Of a stretch of DNA of 64,000 nt, positions 26,502 through 34,667 are shown piece after piece (position 1 is the stretch's first letter; each line of letters starts with the position of its first letter). Below the pieces are notes generated by a model. It did not search any database. It saw only the letters and a list, made by a program, of their open reading frames with translations, and was not told where the DNA came from. The stretch is from assembly GCF_004000845.1 (NCBI RefSeq), contig NZ_BIMA01000028.1, positions 1 to 64,000 of the forward strand, in the 5' to 3' direction. This DNA comes from Paenibacillus koleovorans NBRC 103111. GTDB lineage: Bacteria; Bacillota; Bacilli; Paenibacillales; NBRC-103111. Position numbers and translations under genes: made by a program.

Positions 26502-27260
26502 TTGCGATTGGAGCAAGTTAACCCGATTAAGCGAAAAATCAATTTGGAAGGCAATCTGAATACGCGAGATATCGGGGGATACCCGGTTTCGAAAAACGAG
26601 CGGATTCGTTGGGGGAAACTGGTCCGCGCAGACAGTATGGATCAGCTAACTTCCAATGACCAGCAGCAATTATTAGCCTATGGTGTGAAGTGCATCATCG
26701 ACATCCGGGATCCGTTCGAACTGGAAAAGTCGCCGAATGTGTTCAGTGGGGACACTGATCTCCACTACGTCAACATTCCCATTCTAGGTGACCCGCAAGT
26801 GTCGGAGGCATTGGGGAAGGCCAGCGATTTGACAGCCAAGTATGTGGTCACTCTGGAGCTTTGTCAGCCGCAAATCCGAAGCATTCTAGAAACGTTCATC
26901 AAATCCGCAGATGGTTGTACGATCATTCATTGCTCGGCCGGCAAGGACCGAACGGGTCTCCTCATCGCATTGCTGCTTGCGGCGGTTGGCGTTTCCAAGG
27001 ATATCATTCTTGAGGATTACGCGATTAGCGAGATATATTTGGCTCCGAAGATCGAACATTGGCTAAGCGGTGCCAAGACCGAGGCGGCAAAACAAAACAT
27101 TTTAGCGAATATGACTTCATCACCAGAAGTTTTGGAAGGCGCGCTCACGCATCTCGATCAACAGTATGGGGGAGTGCTGCAATACTTAGAGCGGATTGGC
27201 ATAGCTCAACAACAGATTCACTCCATTAGCAGCAAACTGGTAGAACACATACCCGAATAA
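26502..27260 (+). CDS. Protein-tyrosine phosphatase (Y_phosphatase3 type)
   Basis: A 252-residue dual-specificity/tyrosine phosphatase. The N-terminal NTRDIGGYPV is the family opening, and the P-loop HCSAGKDRTG places the nucleophile at about Cys144 with Arg150. Bacterial members (LipA/YbbN-like) dephosphorylate tyrosine or phosphoinositide substrates. It starts with TTG at 26502, or possibly TTG 26508, which sits nine bases after GGAGGAGG (26491-26498). It is a single gene followed by a terminator. Confidence 0.9.
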   Translation: MRLEQVNPIKRKINLEGNLNTRDIGGYPVSKNERIRWGKLVRADSMDQLTSNDQQQLLAYGVKCIIDIRDPFELEKSPNVFSGDTDLHYVNIPILGDPQVSEALGKASDLTAKYVVTLELCQPQIRSILETFIKSADGCTIIHCSAGKDRTGLLIALLLAAVGVSKDIILEDYAISEIYLAPKIEHWLSGAKTEAAKQNILANMTSSPEVLEGALTHLDQQYGGVLQYLERIGIAQQQIHSISSKLVEHIPE

Positions 27261-27286
27261 CCCCATTAAGAAAACTCCAACCATAC

Positions 27287-27323
27287 AAAAGCCGAGACCC
27301 GAACAGGTCATCGGCCTTTTTTT
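27287..27323 (+). terminator. Terminator of the tyrosine phosphatase gene
   Basis: Stem AAAAGCCGA / TCGGCCTTTT with inner pairs, followed by a run of T residues ending near 27323. Confidence 0.85.
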
Positions 27324-27334
27324 ATCCAACTATA

Positions 27335-27380
27335 TTGACAGTCGATATATCGCGGGTTATTATATCGACATACGATATAT
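27335..27380 (+). promoter_or_regulatory. PadR-type promoter and operator
   Basis: TTGACA (27335-27340) and TATTAT (27358-27363) with a 17-bp spacer. Two related palindromic words built on ATATCGA lie over the spacer and just after the -10 box: GTCGATATATCG (27340-27351) and ATATCGACATACGATATAT (27362-27380). PadR repressors bind such ATATCGNNN-type dyads, so autorepression is likely. Confidence 0.75.
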
Positions 27381-27402
27381 TACCGTGAAAGGAGGCGACA
27401 CC

Positions 27403-27729
27403 ATGGGAGACATGAGGGAGATGCTGCCCTTGACCGAAGCGTTCTACTATATTCTGATTGTGTTGTATGCAACTCCAGCGCACGGCTATGGCATGATGCA
27501 GGATGTGGAGCGAATGAGCGGCGGACGCGTCAGAATCGGGGCGGGAACCTTGTATACGGCGCTTAATAATTTGATGAAAAAAGGGCTGATCGTTCCTTCG
27601 GAAGAAGTCGAAGCCGATTCCCGCCGCAAGACGTATGCGATCACTCCGCAAGGCAAACAAGTCGTGATGGCGGAGATGGAACGAATGGAAGAGCTATTGC
27701 GGAACGGACGGAAAGTAACTCAAAATTAG
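27403..27729 (+). CDS. PadR family transcriptional regulator
   Basis: A protein of about 108 residues with the PadR winged helix (AFYYILIVLYATPAHGYGMMQDVERMSGGRVRIGAGTLYTALNNLMKKGLI) and a short C-terminal dimerisation helix. ATG 27403 follows AAAGGAGG; the GTG at 27385 covers the ribosome site and is rejected. PadR proteins of this size are usually followed by a DUF2812 membrane gene, as here (14 bp downstream, although broken). The ligand is unknown. Confidence 0.93.
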   Translation: MGDMREMLPLTEAFYYILIVLYATPAHGYGMMQDVERMSGGRVRIGAGTLYTALNNLMKKGLIVPSEEVEADSRRKTYAITPQGKQVVMAEMERMEELLRNGRKVTQN

Positions 27730-27742
27730 GAGGAATATCGAC

Positions 27743-28310
27743 ATGAGATCTGTTGTGGAGCAATCCAAGCCTATTATAAAAACACGCTTCTCCTACGTCT
27801 GGAACTACAAGAGCGATGAAAAAATGGTTTACCGATATGTCGGCAGAAGGGTTGCATCTGGTGCGTCCAGGGTATTTCCGCTATCAGTTCGAACAAGATC
27901 CAGGTATCCGCTACATTTAACGTATGGACTACCAGGATGTCATGAAGGCGGAGCAGGTGAAGGAATATCGAGCGCTCTACGCGGATGCCGGCTGGGAGTT
28001 TGTCGGGACTAGCGCCAACTGGCAATACTTCCGACGGCCTTATGTAGAAGGCGATACGACGGAGCTGTACAGCGATAAGGAATCGATTCGATCGTTATAC
28101 AAAAAAGTCCAGAGTATGTTCGGCATTGTGGCTTTAGCGAATTTGTCGATTTTCATTATGAATACGACACGAATGTTCAGCAGCTCGTCTGAGATGGAAA
28201 GCCTCTCCACTTTCATGAAAGGGCTTAGTGTGTTTCAATTGATCGCTATTCTGCTGCTTGGTTATGGGGTGCTGCGGTTCCAGAAGCTGATCCGGCAGCA
28301 TAGCGACTAA
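27743..28310 (+). pseudogene. DUF2812 membrane protein, broken by a frameshift and a stop
   Basis: The start codon at 27743 opens KTRFSYVWNYKSDEK, then the frame is lost at a six-A run (27819-27824). Removing one A gives KWFTDMSAEGLHLVRPGYFRYQFEQ, the classic DUF2812 core. That frame then meets TAA at 27918 and continues RMDYQDVMKAEQVKEYRALYADAGWEFV with two membrane segments (about 28110-28150 and 28220-28270). Two independent lesions argue for a true pseudogene rather than a single read error. A 128-residue C-terminal piece could still be made from ATG 27924. Its regulator PadR upstream is intact. Confidence 0.85.
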
Positions 28311-28377
28311 AGTGCCGCATATCGGCGACAGCGCCTGGACATAATGGGAGGGATGCAAGCAGAGAGGAGGGGACTCC

Positions 28378-28476
28378 ATGTCTCGTGACAACGCGAACAA
28401 TAACGGCAAGAAGACGCAGCCGGGCAACGGTCAGGATTCCGAAGTGGCAGGCTCGAAAAAGCGCAAATCCAAATAA
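28378..28476 (+). CDS. 32-residue basic, Asn/Lys-rich peptide
   Basis: An open frame with a strong AGAGGAGGGG site about six bases before ATG 28378, ending at TAA 28474-28476 and followed at once by a good terminator. The product begins MSRDNANNNGKKTQPG and ends GSKKRKSK: hydrophilic and basic, with no hydrophobic core. It resembles minor small spore proteins in size and composition only; I do not recognise a family. Confidence 0.65.
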   Translation: MSRDNANNNGKKTQPGNGQDSEVAGSKKRKSK

Positions 28477-28479
28477 ATC

Positions 28480-28524
28480 AAAAGCCATGGGGTGCCGGTT
28501 GAAGCAGCTCCATGGCTTTTCTTA
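28480..28524 (+). terminator. Terminator of the 32-residue peptide gene
   Basis: Perfect 11-bp stem (28480-28490 / 28510-28520) with T-rich tail. Confidence 0.88.
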
Positions 28525-28620
28525 TATGCAGCTGAATACTTTTGGGTGTGATCGTGATTCCGGGCAACCAACTGAAACTCGAGGTTTCTTACGAATGGTG
28601 TGAGGAAAGGATGATGTCAT

Positions 28621-29073
28621 GTGGACCACTCCTCAATCACGGAAAGAGACCTGATCCAGGCTGCCAAACAGTTTCAAACCGTCTACCCGCTCCTGCTCGA
28701 GGAGCTCGATCGGATCGAAGCGATTCGCGGAGAGCTGAACGATTTTCAACTGATGCTGGCGGTTTCCAGGGCGAAAGATGCGGTGGGCATCATCAACTGG
28801 GAACGGCGCAAGCTGGTGAACGATATTTTCGAATCTTACATGGATGTGTGTCGAAGCAAAGGCCGAGCGGAAGCCGACATGTGGGTCGCGGATAATTTCG
28901 GCGGCGATCCCGAAAAGCTGAACCCGGAGCTACCTCCGCAGCCGAACCCGGAAACCCGGATCGAAGTGCTGGCGCGACAAATTATGGAACGAGAGTCGGA
29001 GCTGCTGCAGCTGTATCGCGAATATCATAAGCTGCAAGGTTGGCCGTTTCCGGTGCGGGAAATGGAGAAATAG
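28621..29073 (+). CDS. Hypothetical helical cytoplasmic protein
   Basis: A 150-residue acidic protein, mostly helical (residues 5-75 and 105-140) with a Pro-rich break LNPELPPQPNPETR near residues 98-111. There is no membrane segment, signal peptide or recognised domain. The GTG start at 28621 is preceded by AGGAAAGGATGATG; an overlapping frame from 28542 lacks coding character. It is a single gene with a shared terminator downstream. No function is proposed. Confidence 0.6.
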   Translation: MDHSSITERDLIQAAKQFQTVYPLLLEELDRIEAIRGELNDFQLMLAVSRAKDAVGIINWERRKLVNDIFESYMDVCRSKGRAEADMWVADNFGGDPEKLNPELPPQPNPETRIEVLARQIMERESELLQLYREYHKLQGWPFPVREMEK

Positions 29074-29075
29074 AA

Positions 29076-29117
29076 AAAAAGCGGGAACCGCAGCATACGG
29101 CAACCGCTTTTTCTTTT
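29076..29117. terminator. Bidirectional terminator
   Basis: Stem AAAAAGCGG (29076-29084) / CCGCTTTTT (29104-29112) with inner CCG/CGG pairing, lying between convergent stop codons of the hypothetical gene and the Bce-type permease. Confidence 0.85.
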
Positions 29118-31061
29118 TTACAAGGATTGGCTGATTACCTTCTTGTAGTGTAGAACGGACAAAACGCTGAAGATCGAATAGAGCAGCGTATAAACAATCA
29201 TTACGATCATCATTGGCGTCCACAGCGCGGTGCCGAACAGAAACCAGCCCGACTGGACGGCGAAATAGCTATGAAGCAAGCCGACCGCTAGCGGAATGCC
29301 GAAGCTGAACAGCTGCTTCAATTGAATCCCTTGAATGAGATCGCCTTGAGTGAAGCCCAGCTTTCTGAGAATCGTATAGCTCGGTTTCTCGTCCTCGCTC
29401 TCATCCATCTGCTTGAAATAGAGGATGCACCCGGTCGTGATCAGGAATGTCAGGCCGAGGAAACCTACGACGAAAATAGTTAACCCCATTAATTGTTTAG
29501 TTTGACCGATTTCAGCTTGTCTGGAAGTGGAGAAGCTTTCTTTCGAAAAAGCCAGCGAGCGAAATATTTCGTCTGCTGCCGTAAGCTGGCTCTCATTTGA
29601 AATATCGATCCCTGTGTAGACCGGTGATTTATTTTGGATATCCGGGTCGAGATCCTGCTGCATCCGCTTGAACACCGCTTCATCCACTACTGCCACCGGT
29701 CGAATCGTGAAGTACTGCGAGACGACAAATTGGTCCTTCAATCCGAGGTATTGGAGCTCCGTTTTATTTTCCCGACCTGTAAGCACTAGTGTTCCTCCCG
29801 CCGAGCGAAAAGGCATAAATCGGCTCATCAAGTCGTTGCTCCCAGTTAAAAGGATCTGATCTTCCGCTAAGTCGCCTAGATGAACGGACGTATCTGCCAC
29901 TACCGTAAGAAGGGTATGACTCAGCCCCATATCGATTTGCTCTACCTCGGGCCCCATTACCAGAGTTAAATCCGTCGACGCCAGCAATACTTCGATTCGT
30001 GTTTCTTGGAAGGCGATCTGCTTCTCGTTCAGCGCCGTTTTGAATCGCTCCGCCTCTTGAGGGTGGGAGAACGTGAATTGGGAGGGGAAATATTGGGCGG
30101 ATGTTTTTTCCACCGAGTAGTAGGCAATGTAGCTGAGGCAGAGCAGGCCGATCGAAAGAGCGGAAACGGTTGTGATTACAGTCAGCAGCATGGCATTCGA
30201 CTTCATCCGGAACATGATCGAGCTAAGGGAAAGGACGTTCCGCACGCTCAGGTGACCGTCCATCCGTTTGCGAACGGCATTCAGGATCAAGCGCACCGAG
30301 CCTTTGTAGAACATATAAGTCCCGCTGATGACGCTGAACAGAATAAAGATCATCGCGCCGAACAGTCCGACCATCGTTGTAAAGTCCCCGCCGAACAGCT
30401 TCGAGGAAACATAGTAGCCCACAGCAATCAACAGCAGGCCGACGAACCCGATGACCGCTTCCAGTCCCGACACCTTCTTCACTTTGTCCTCGGTCGAAGT
30501 CCGGAATTGGAACAAGGACAGAATCGTCTGGCGCCGGATGAAAATAAAGTTGACCAGCATGATGAACAAATAAATGACGGAAAAGACCAAAATCGTTCGG
30601 AGCAACGCCTGGCTTGAGAATTGAAGAGTGGCGATGGCATTGACGCCGGTTATTTTGAACAAAATCATCAGAATGAGCTTGGACATGGAAAACCCGACAA
30701 ATACGCCTATGGCCAGAGAGCCGAAATAGAGCATGCAGTTCTCGGCAACCAGCACGCGGAAGATCGTCGACTTCGTCATGCCGATAAGCTGCAGCAAGCC
30801 GATCTCTTTGCTCCGCCTTTTCACGAAAATATTGTTCGAATACAGGTTGAACACGGTCACGATCGCCACCAGCAAGATCGAGCCGGCCTTTAAGGCGGCT
30901 GCGCCTTTGATCGACCCTTTGGTTGCGTCCAGGGCGGGATCGAATTGCAGTGTCACGAAGGCAAAATAGAGGGCGACGCTGAAGATGAGAGCGAACACAT
31001 ACAAGTAATAATGCTTCAGATTCGACTTGAGGTTCTGGAAAATGTAGTGGCTAATGCTCAT
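29118..31061 (-). CDS. Bce-type ABC transporter permease
   Basis: A 647-residue permease of the BceB/YxdM class. It has about ten membrane segments: four near residues 15-175, others near 195-300, then a large extracellular domain of about 220 residues (about 310-520), and FtsX-type segments at the C terminus. The large loop binds peptide antibiotics or lipid II-cycle complexes. The gene overlaps the ATPase gene by 11 bp. With the neighbouring kinase, BceB-type permeases both detoxify and act as the true sensor of the antibiotic. The specific drug cannot be predicted. Confidence 0.93.
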   Translation of the reverse strand: MSISHYIFQNLKSNLKHYYLYVFALIFSVALYFAFVTLQFDPALDATKGSIKGAAALKAGSILLVAIVTVFNLYSNNIFVKRRSKEIGLLQLIGMTKSTIFRVLVAENCMLYFGSLAIGVFVGFSMSKLILMILFKITGVNAIATLQFSSQALLRTILVFSVIYLFIMLVNFIFIRRQTILSLFQFRTSTEDKVKKVSGLEAVIGFVGLLLIAVGYYVSSKLFGGDFTTMVGLFGAMIFILFSVISGTYMFYKGSVRLILNAVRKRMDGHLSVRNVLSLSSIMFRMKSNAMLLTVITTVSALSIGLLCLSYIAYYSVEKTSAQYFPSQFTFSHPQEAERFKTALNEKQIAFQETRIEVLLASTDLTLVMGPEVEQIDMGLSHTLLTVVADTSVHLGDLAEDQILLTGSNDLMSRFMPFRSAGGTLVLTGRENKTELQYLGLKDQFVVSQYFTIRPVAVVDEAVFKRMQQDLDPDIQNKSPVYTGIDISNESQLTAADEIFRSLAFSKESFSTSRQAEIGQTKQLMGLTIFVVGFLGLTFLITTGCILYFKQMDESEDEKPSYTILRKLGFTQGDLIQGIQLKQLFSFGIPLAVGLLHSYFAVQSGWFLFGTALWTPMMIVMIVYTLLYSIFSVLSVLHYKKVISQSL

Positions 31062-31824
31062 CGTGCACCCCGCCCAATACCCCTTGCGTCTTCATGATGT
31101 CTTGGAAAAAGGTTTGCTGGGACTCTTGTCCGCGATAAAGCTGCGAATAGATTTGGCCGTCCTTGATGAAAATGACCCGGCTGCTGTAGCTGGCTGCAGT
31201 GGCGTCATGCGTGACCATTACGATCGTTGCGTTGCGATTTTGGTTAATGGCATTAAGTTTATTGAGCAGGTCTGAAGCCGATTTGGAATCCAATGCACCA
31301 GTAGGCTCGTCGGCGAAAATAATGCTTGGCTCATGGATGAACGCTCGAGCTGCCGATGTACGCTGTTTCTGACCTCCGGAAATTTGGTTCGGGTACTTGT
31401 CCTTCTGCTCATAGATACCCAGCTCCTGGGCTATTCGTTGGAAGCGTTGCTCGGCCTCCGACTTCGGGATTTTGGCGACGGACAGCGGCAGCAGGATATT
31501 CTCTTTCACCGTAAGCGTATCGAGCAAGTTGTACTCTTGGAAAATAAAGCCCAAGTGGCGTTTTCGGAATTCTGCGAGCTGCTTCTCCCTCAAGCCCGTA
31601 ATTTCCTGACCTTCAATGCGGATCGAGCCGCCGCTCACATGGTCGATGGAAGAGAGGACGTTGAGCAGCGTCGTTTTGCCGGAGCCCGATGCCCCCATTA
31701 TGCTGACGAATTCCCCTTGTGCGATGCTTAGATCGATCCCGCGCAGCACTTCCTGCTTATTGAATTTGTTTCCGTAGCTTTTCAGCAGCTTGGCAGCCTC
31801 TAGAATAGGTGGCACCTGATTCAC
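31051..31824 (-). CDS. Bce-type ABC transporter ATPase
   Basis: A 257-residue ATPase of the MacB/BceA class: Walker [10 protein letters not shown] (about residue 42), signature [13 protein letters not shown] (about 147) and Walker [13 protein letters not shown] (about 168). The [10 protein letters not shown] form with Thr-Ser rather than Val-Ala is typical of BceA. It forms the export/sensing complex with the permease just downstream. Transcription probably begins at its own promoter, under the BceR-type site upstream. Confidence 0.95.
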   Translation of the reverse strand: MNQVPPILEAAKLLKSYGNKFNKQEVLRGIDLSIAQGEFVSIMGASGSGKTTLLNVLSSIDHVSGGSIRIEGQEITGLREKQLAEFRKRHLGFIFQEYNLLDTLTVKENILLPLSVAKIPKSEAEQRFQRIAQELGIYEQKDKYPNQISGGQKQRTSAARAFIHEPSIIFADEPTGALDSKSASDLLNKLNAINQNRNATIVMVTHDATAASYSSRVIFIKDGQIYSQLYRGQESQQTFFQDIMKTQGVLGGVHDEH

Positions 31825-31901
31825 TCCTTCGATTGGATGGTTTCAGTATAATAGAATGGAGTGAACGGTTTCCTTCGATTCATCTAACAAATGCAAAGGG
31901 C

Positions 31902-31921
31902 ATGTGACAATGCTGTCACAT
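31902..31921 (-). promoter_or_regulatory. BceR-type binding site upstream of the ABC genes
   Basis: A perfect 8-bp dyad, ATGTGACA and TGTCACAT, with a four-base spacer. Its core TGACA-N4-TGTCA fits the known BceR-like consensus TNACA-N4-TGTNA. It overlaps the last codons of the kinase gene, about 80 bases before the ATPase start. A TATTAT/TATACT-like -10 region near 31850 has no good -35 box, as expected for an activated promoter. Confidence 0.8.
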
Positions 31922-32923
31922 GCCTGTCAGCCGATGAAACTCATTTCTCCGCGGGAACGTAAGCCCGAACGTAGATCCCACATCCAGCTCCGATTGCGCT
32001 TCGATCCGGATATGCAGCGAGCGGGCGGCGTTTTGCGCCAAATATAACCCCATTCCGGTTGCGGCGCTGTCGTGATGACTAGTGGTGGATGTGAATCCTT
32101 TATCGAATACTCTTGGCAAGTCCTTGGGATCGATGCCACGGCCGTTATCCTTCACTTCGAGCTTGATGTGACCGTCTCGTTCGTAGCTGCGAATGAGAAT
32201 TTCGGACGCCGGAGGACTGTATTTGACGGCATTCGTGAGCAACTGTCGCAAAATAAAAGCCAACCACTTCGCGTCGCTCAACACTTCGTCAGCCTCCAGC
32301 TCCAGCTCGAAGCCGACGCCTTTCTGGATGCACCACGCCTGCAGCATACGAATTTCCGCTACTAACAACTTTCTTAAGTCAAGCTGCTCGATGAATAGAT
32401 CGGTCTCTATGAAAGGGAGGCGTTTCTGATACAATTGTTGATCCAACAGCAGGTGAATCCGCAGCCATTCGTATGTGAGCGAGGCTCGGAGCGCGTCATC
32501 GTCAACACGGTCAATCATCAGCTGCATGGCGGTGAGCGGCGTCTTCACCTCATGGATCCAGGACATCAGCTCGTCCTTCTCCTGCTCCAGCAGCGTCATG
32601 TTGCGTGAGGCGATTTGTTTGAGCCGCGTTGTTTGACTCGATAAATGGGTTTCGACGATCCGCTCGAACGGGCTGCGGGCTGCATCCAGTCCCGAAATGT
32701 CGAACTGCTGCTCCCATTCCTCCAGCCTCCTGTAGAACCTCGTCTCGCGATGGTAGCGGATGAAGAGGAATCCTATGAAAACGAGGGTAGCTAGAAAGCT
32801 GTAGTAGAGAATAGACGTGAAGGAGAGGGAAACATCGACATAGGCGATAAAGAGCAGCAGGACTTGAAGTGACATGAAAAACAGGATCCAGCTTCTCCGC
32901 TCTGTAAGGAATGCTCTAATCAT
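31916..32923 (-). CDS. BceS-like intramembrane-sensing histidine kinase
   Basis: A protein of about 335 residues from ATG 32923 ([16 protein letters not shown]). Two membrane segments (residues about 15-33 and 38-55) are separated by a very short loop, so no external sensor exists; the kinase relies on the partner permease. The phosphoacceptor His is in SWIHEVKTPLTAM (about residue 125), the N box in LLTNAVKYS, and G boxes in VKDNGRGIDP and GMGLYLAQ. The ATG overlaps the stop of the response regulator by 8 bp. Confidence 0.95.
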   Translation of the reverse strand: MIRAFLTERRSWILFFMSLQVLLLFIAYVDVSLSFTSILYYSFLATLVFIGFLFIRYHRETRFYRRLEEWEQQFDISGLDAARSPFERIVETHLSSQTTRLKQIASRNMTLLEQEKDELMSWIHEVKTPLTAMQLMIDRVDDDALRASLTYEWLRIHLLLDQQLYQKRLPFIETDLFIEQLDLRKLLVAEIRMLQAWCIQKGVGFELELEADEVLSDAKWLAFILRQLLTNAVKYSPPASEILIRSYERDGHIKLEVKDNGRGIDPKDLPRVFDKGFTSTTSHHDSAATGMGLYLAQNAARSLHIRIEAQSELDVGSTFGLTFPRRNEFHRLTGM

Positions 32924-33614
32924 GCGAGTGCGCCGCCTCATCCAATGCCATGTAACCTTGCCCGACCTTCGTCTCGATATAGCGGCCCAGACCAAGCTCG
33001 TCCAGTTTTTTGCGCAGCCGGTTCACATTGACGGTCAACGTGTTGTCGCTCACGAATCGCTGGTCGTCCCATAGGCTCGTGATGAGGTCCTCGCGGCTGA
33101 CGATTTTGTTTTTGCGCTCGATCAGCAGCTTGAGGATGAACAGCTCGTTTTTGGTCAGCTCGAGACTGAGCTCGTGATGGGCGATCGTATTCCGCTCGTA
33201 GTCGATCGTCGCGCCGCACCAGGTTTTGAGCTTGGCGGGCTCCGAGCCGTAGTGATGGACGCGGCGGAGAATCGCCTGGATTTTGGCGATCAGCACCTCG
33301 AAGTGAAACGGCTTCTGGATGAAATCATCGGCCCCCAGCTGCATGGACATGACCTGGTCGGTCGGATGGTCGCGCGAGGAGAGGAACAGGATCGGCACAT
33401 TGGAATACGACCGGATTTGCCGGCACCAGTGGAACCCGTCGAATCGCGGCAACTGAATGTCGATCACGACCAAGTCCGGCTGCACCGAGATAAACTGCTC
33501 CAGCACCTTGCCGAAGTCGGTCACCCCATACACCTCATATTCCCACTGCACGAGGCGTTCCCGGATTTCACCGAACAAGGTCGCATCGTCTTCGATTAAC
33601 AAGAGCTTGAACAA
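32916..33614 (-). CDS. BceR-like response regulator, OmpR family
   Basis: A 232-residue protein: receiver domain (residues 1-115; acidic pocket IEDD, phosphoacceptor Asp in [12 protein letters not shown] near residue 52, conserved Lys in FIQKPFHF) and an OmpR winged helix (about 130-228; [12 protein letters not shown] and [15 protein letters not shown]). It should bind the TGACA-N4-TGTCA dyad before the ABC genes and switch them on when antibiotic is present. About 30 bp upstream lies the broken end of namA, so its promoter is either within that remnant or was acquired at the junction. Confidence 0.95.
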   Translation of the reverse strand: MFKLLLIEDDATLFGEIRERLVQWEYEVYGVTDFGKVLEQFISVQPDLVVIDIQLPRFDGFHWCRQIRSYSNVPILFLSSRDHPTDQVMSMQLGADDFIQKPFHFEVLIAKIQAILRRVHHYGSEPAKLKTWCGATIDYERNTIAHHELSLELTKNELFILKLLIERKNKIVSREDLITSLWDDQRFVSDNTLTVNVNRLRKKLDELGLGRYIETKVGQGYMALDEAAHSHD

Positions 33615-33642
33615 AGCGGTTCACCGCCCTTTGGATTTGGCT

Positions 33643-34338
33643 GCCGTAGTGGACGTAATCCTCCGGCGTGTTGCCCTCCGGATGGTAGTCATGCGCCGAG
33701 ACGCGGACGAATAGGGGGCCGTCCCACACGGTTTTCACACGGGCGATGACCTCGGATAGGAACCGATAGCGGCTGTCGCGGCTGCCGCCGTATTCGTCTT
33801 CCCGCCGGTTGGTGAGCGGGGAGAGGAATTCGTTGATCAGGTAGCCGTGAGCGGCGTGAATTTCGATGACGTCGTAGCCGGCTTGCTTGGCTCGATGGGC
33901 AGCGTCGGCGAAGGCGGCGATCGTCTCTTCGATCTGCTGCGGCGTCATCGCCTCCGGGGTTTTCGATTGCTCGTTGAACGGAATCGCCGAGGGGGCGAGG
34001 ATCGGTCCTTCGAGCACCGCTTTGCGGCCGGCATGCGGGAGCTGGATGCCGATGTGGGCGCCTTGGCCGTGCACGAGCCGGGTCAGCTCCCGGTGCCCCT
34101 CGATGTGGTCGTCGCTCCAGATGCCCAGGTCTTGAGGGGAGATGCGACCTTGGGCGGTGACGGCGGTCGCTTCGGTGATGATGAGCCCGACGCCGCCCAC
34201 GGCTCTGGTCGGATAATGGACCTTGTGCCAGTCCTGCACACGTCCGGACCCGTCCGGGCACGAGTACATGCACATCGGCGACATGACGATGCGATTTTTC
34301 TATGTCAGATTTTTGATCGTATAGGGAGTAAACAGCAT
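33643..34338 (-). pseudogene. namA: NADPH dehydrogenase (old yellow enzyme) remnant
   Basis: The reading frame begins MLFTPYTIKNLT at 34338, where an in-frame TAG (34300-34302) replaces a Leu codon, then continues [19 protein letters not shown], the NamA/YqjM opening. The conserved core is intact ([42 protein letters not shown]), but identity ends after [22 protein letters not shown] near 33643. The C-terminal third, including the FMN phosphate-binding end, is absent. A full NamA has about 340 residues. A nonsense codon plus a 3' deletion show decay; the deletion abuts the Bce response-regulator gene. Confidence 0.88.
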
Positions 34339-34514
34339 TTGTACGTTCACGTCCTTCTTGAGAGTGGAGGATGGGTAAGCTTGAAGTCACTTCCTTTATT
34401 TTAGTAATGTGCGCGAGAGATTGCAAAATGCGGATTTACGATGTCTCGCTCGAGGCACCAAACGGGGACTTTTCGCATAGAAGAGTACTAAACGCTAGGC
34501 GTATTCCGTTGAAT

Positions 34515-34549
34515 TTGAGCATCCGCTCAAGGTCCCAAGACCTGTTTTT
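34515..34549 (+). other. Twin hairpins in the leader of the transporter-HEAT gene
   Basis: TTGAGC-N4-GCTCAA (34515-34530) is followed at once by AGGTC-N4-GACCT (34530-34543) and GTTTTT. The second resembles a short terminator. It lies about 120 bases before the signalling block and could attenuate it. The remainder of 34339-34667 shows no gene or convincing promoter. Confidence 0.35.
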
Positions 34550-34667
34550 CGCCTCTTTTGCCAGAAAGAAGGACTCTGTCCACCTTTTCGACAAATTCCT
34601 GAAAGGGATTCCCCGCTTCATAGCGAATTAGGTAAGAGAATGGAATTGCACAAAGGGGACGACACAT

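Noticed and set aside
28542-28895. 117-residue ORF overlapping the hypothetical gene at 28621
   Set aside because: Arg/Gly/Ser-rich out-of-frame composition and no ribosome site; the GTG 28621 frame has coding character.
33568-34284. namA read as an intact 238-residue gene
   Set aside because: The true start lies further upstream behind an in-frame TAG, and the C-terminal third is replaced by unrelated residues running into the response-regulator gene.
34371-34631. 86-residue plus-strand ORF upstream of the transporter-HEAT gene
   Set aside because: No ribosome site, contains the leader hairpins, no recognisable protein pattern.
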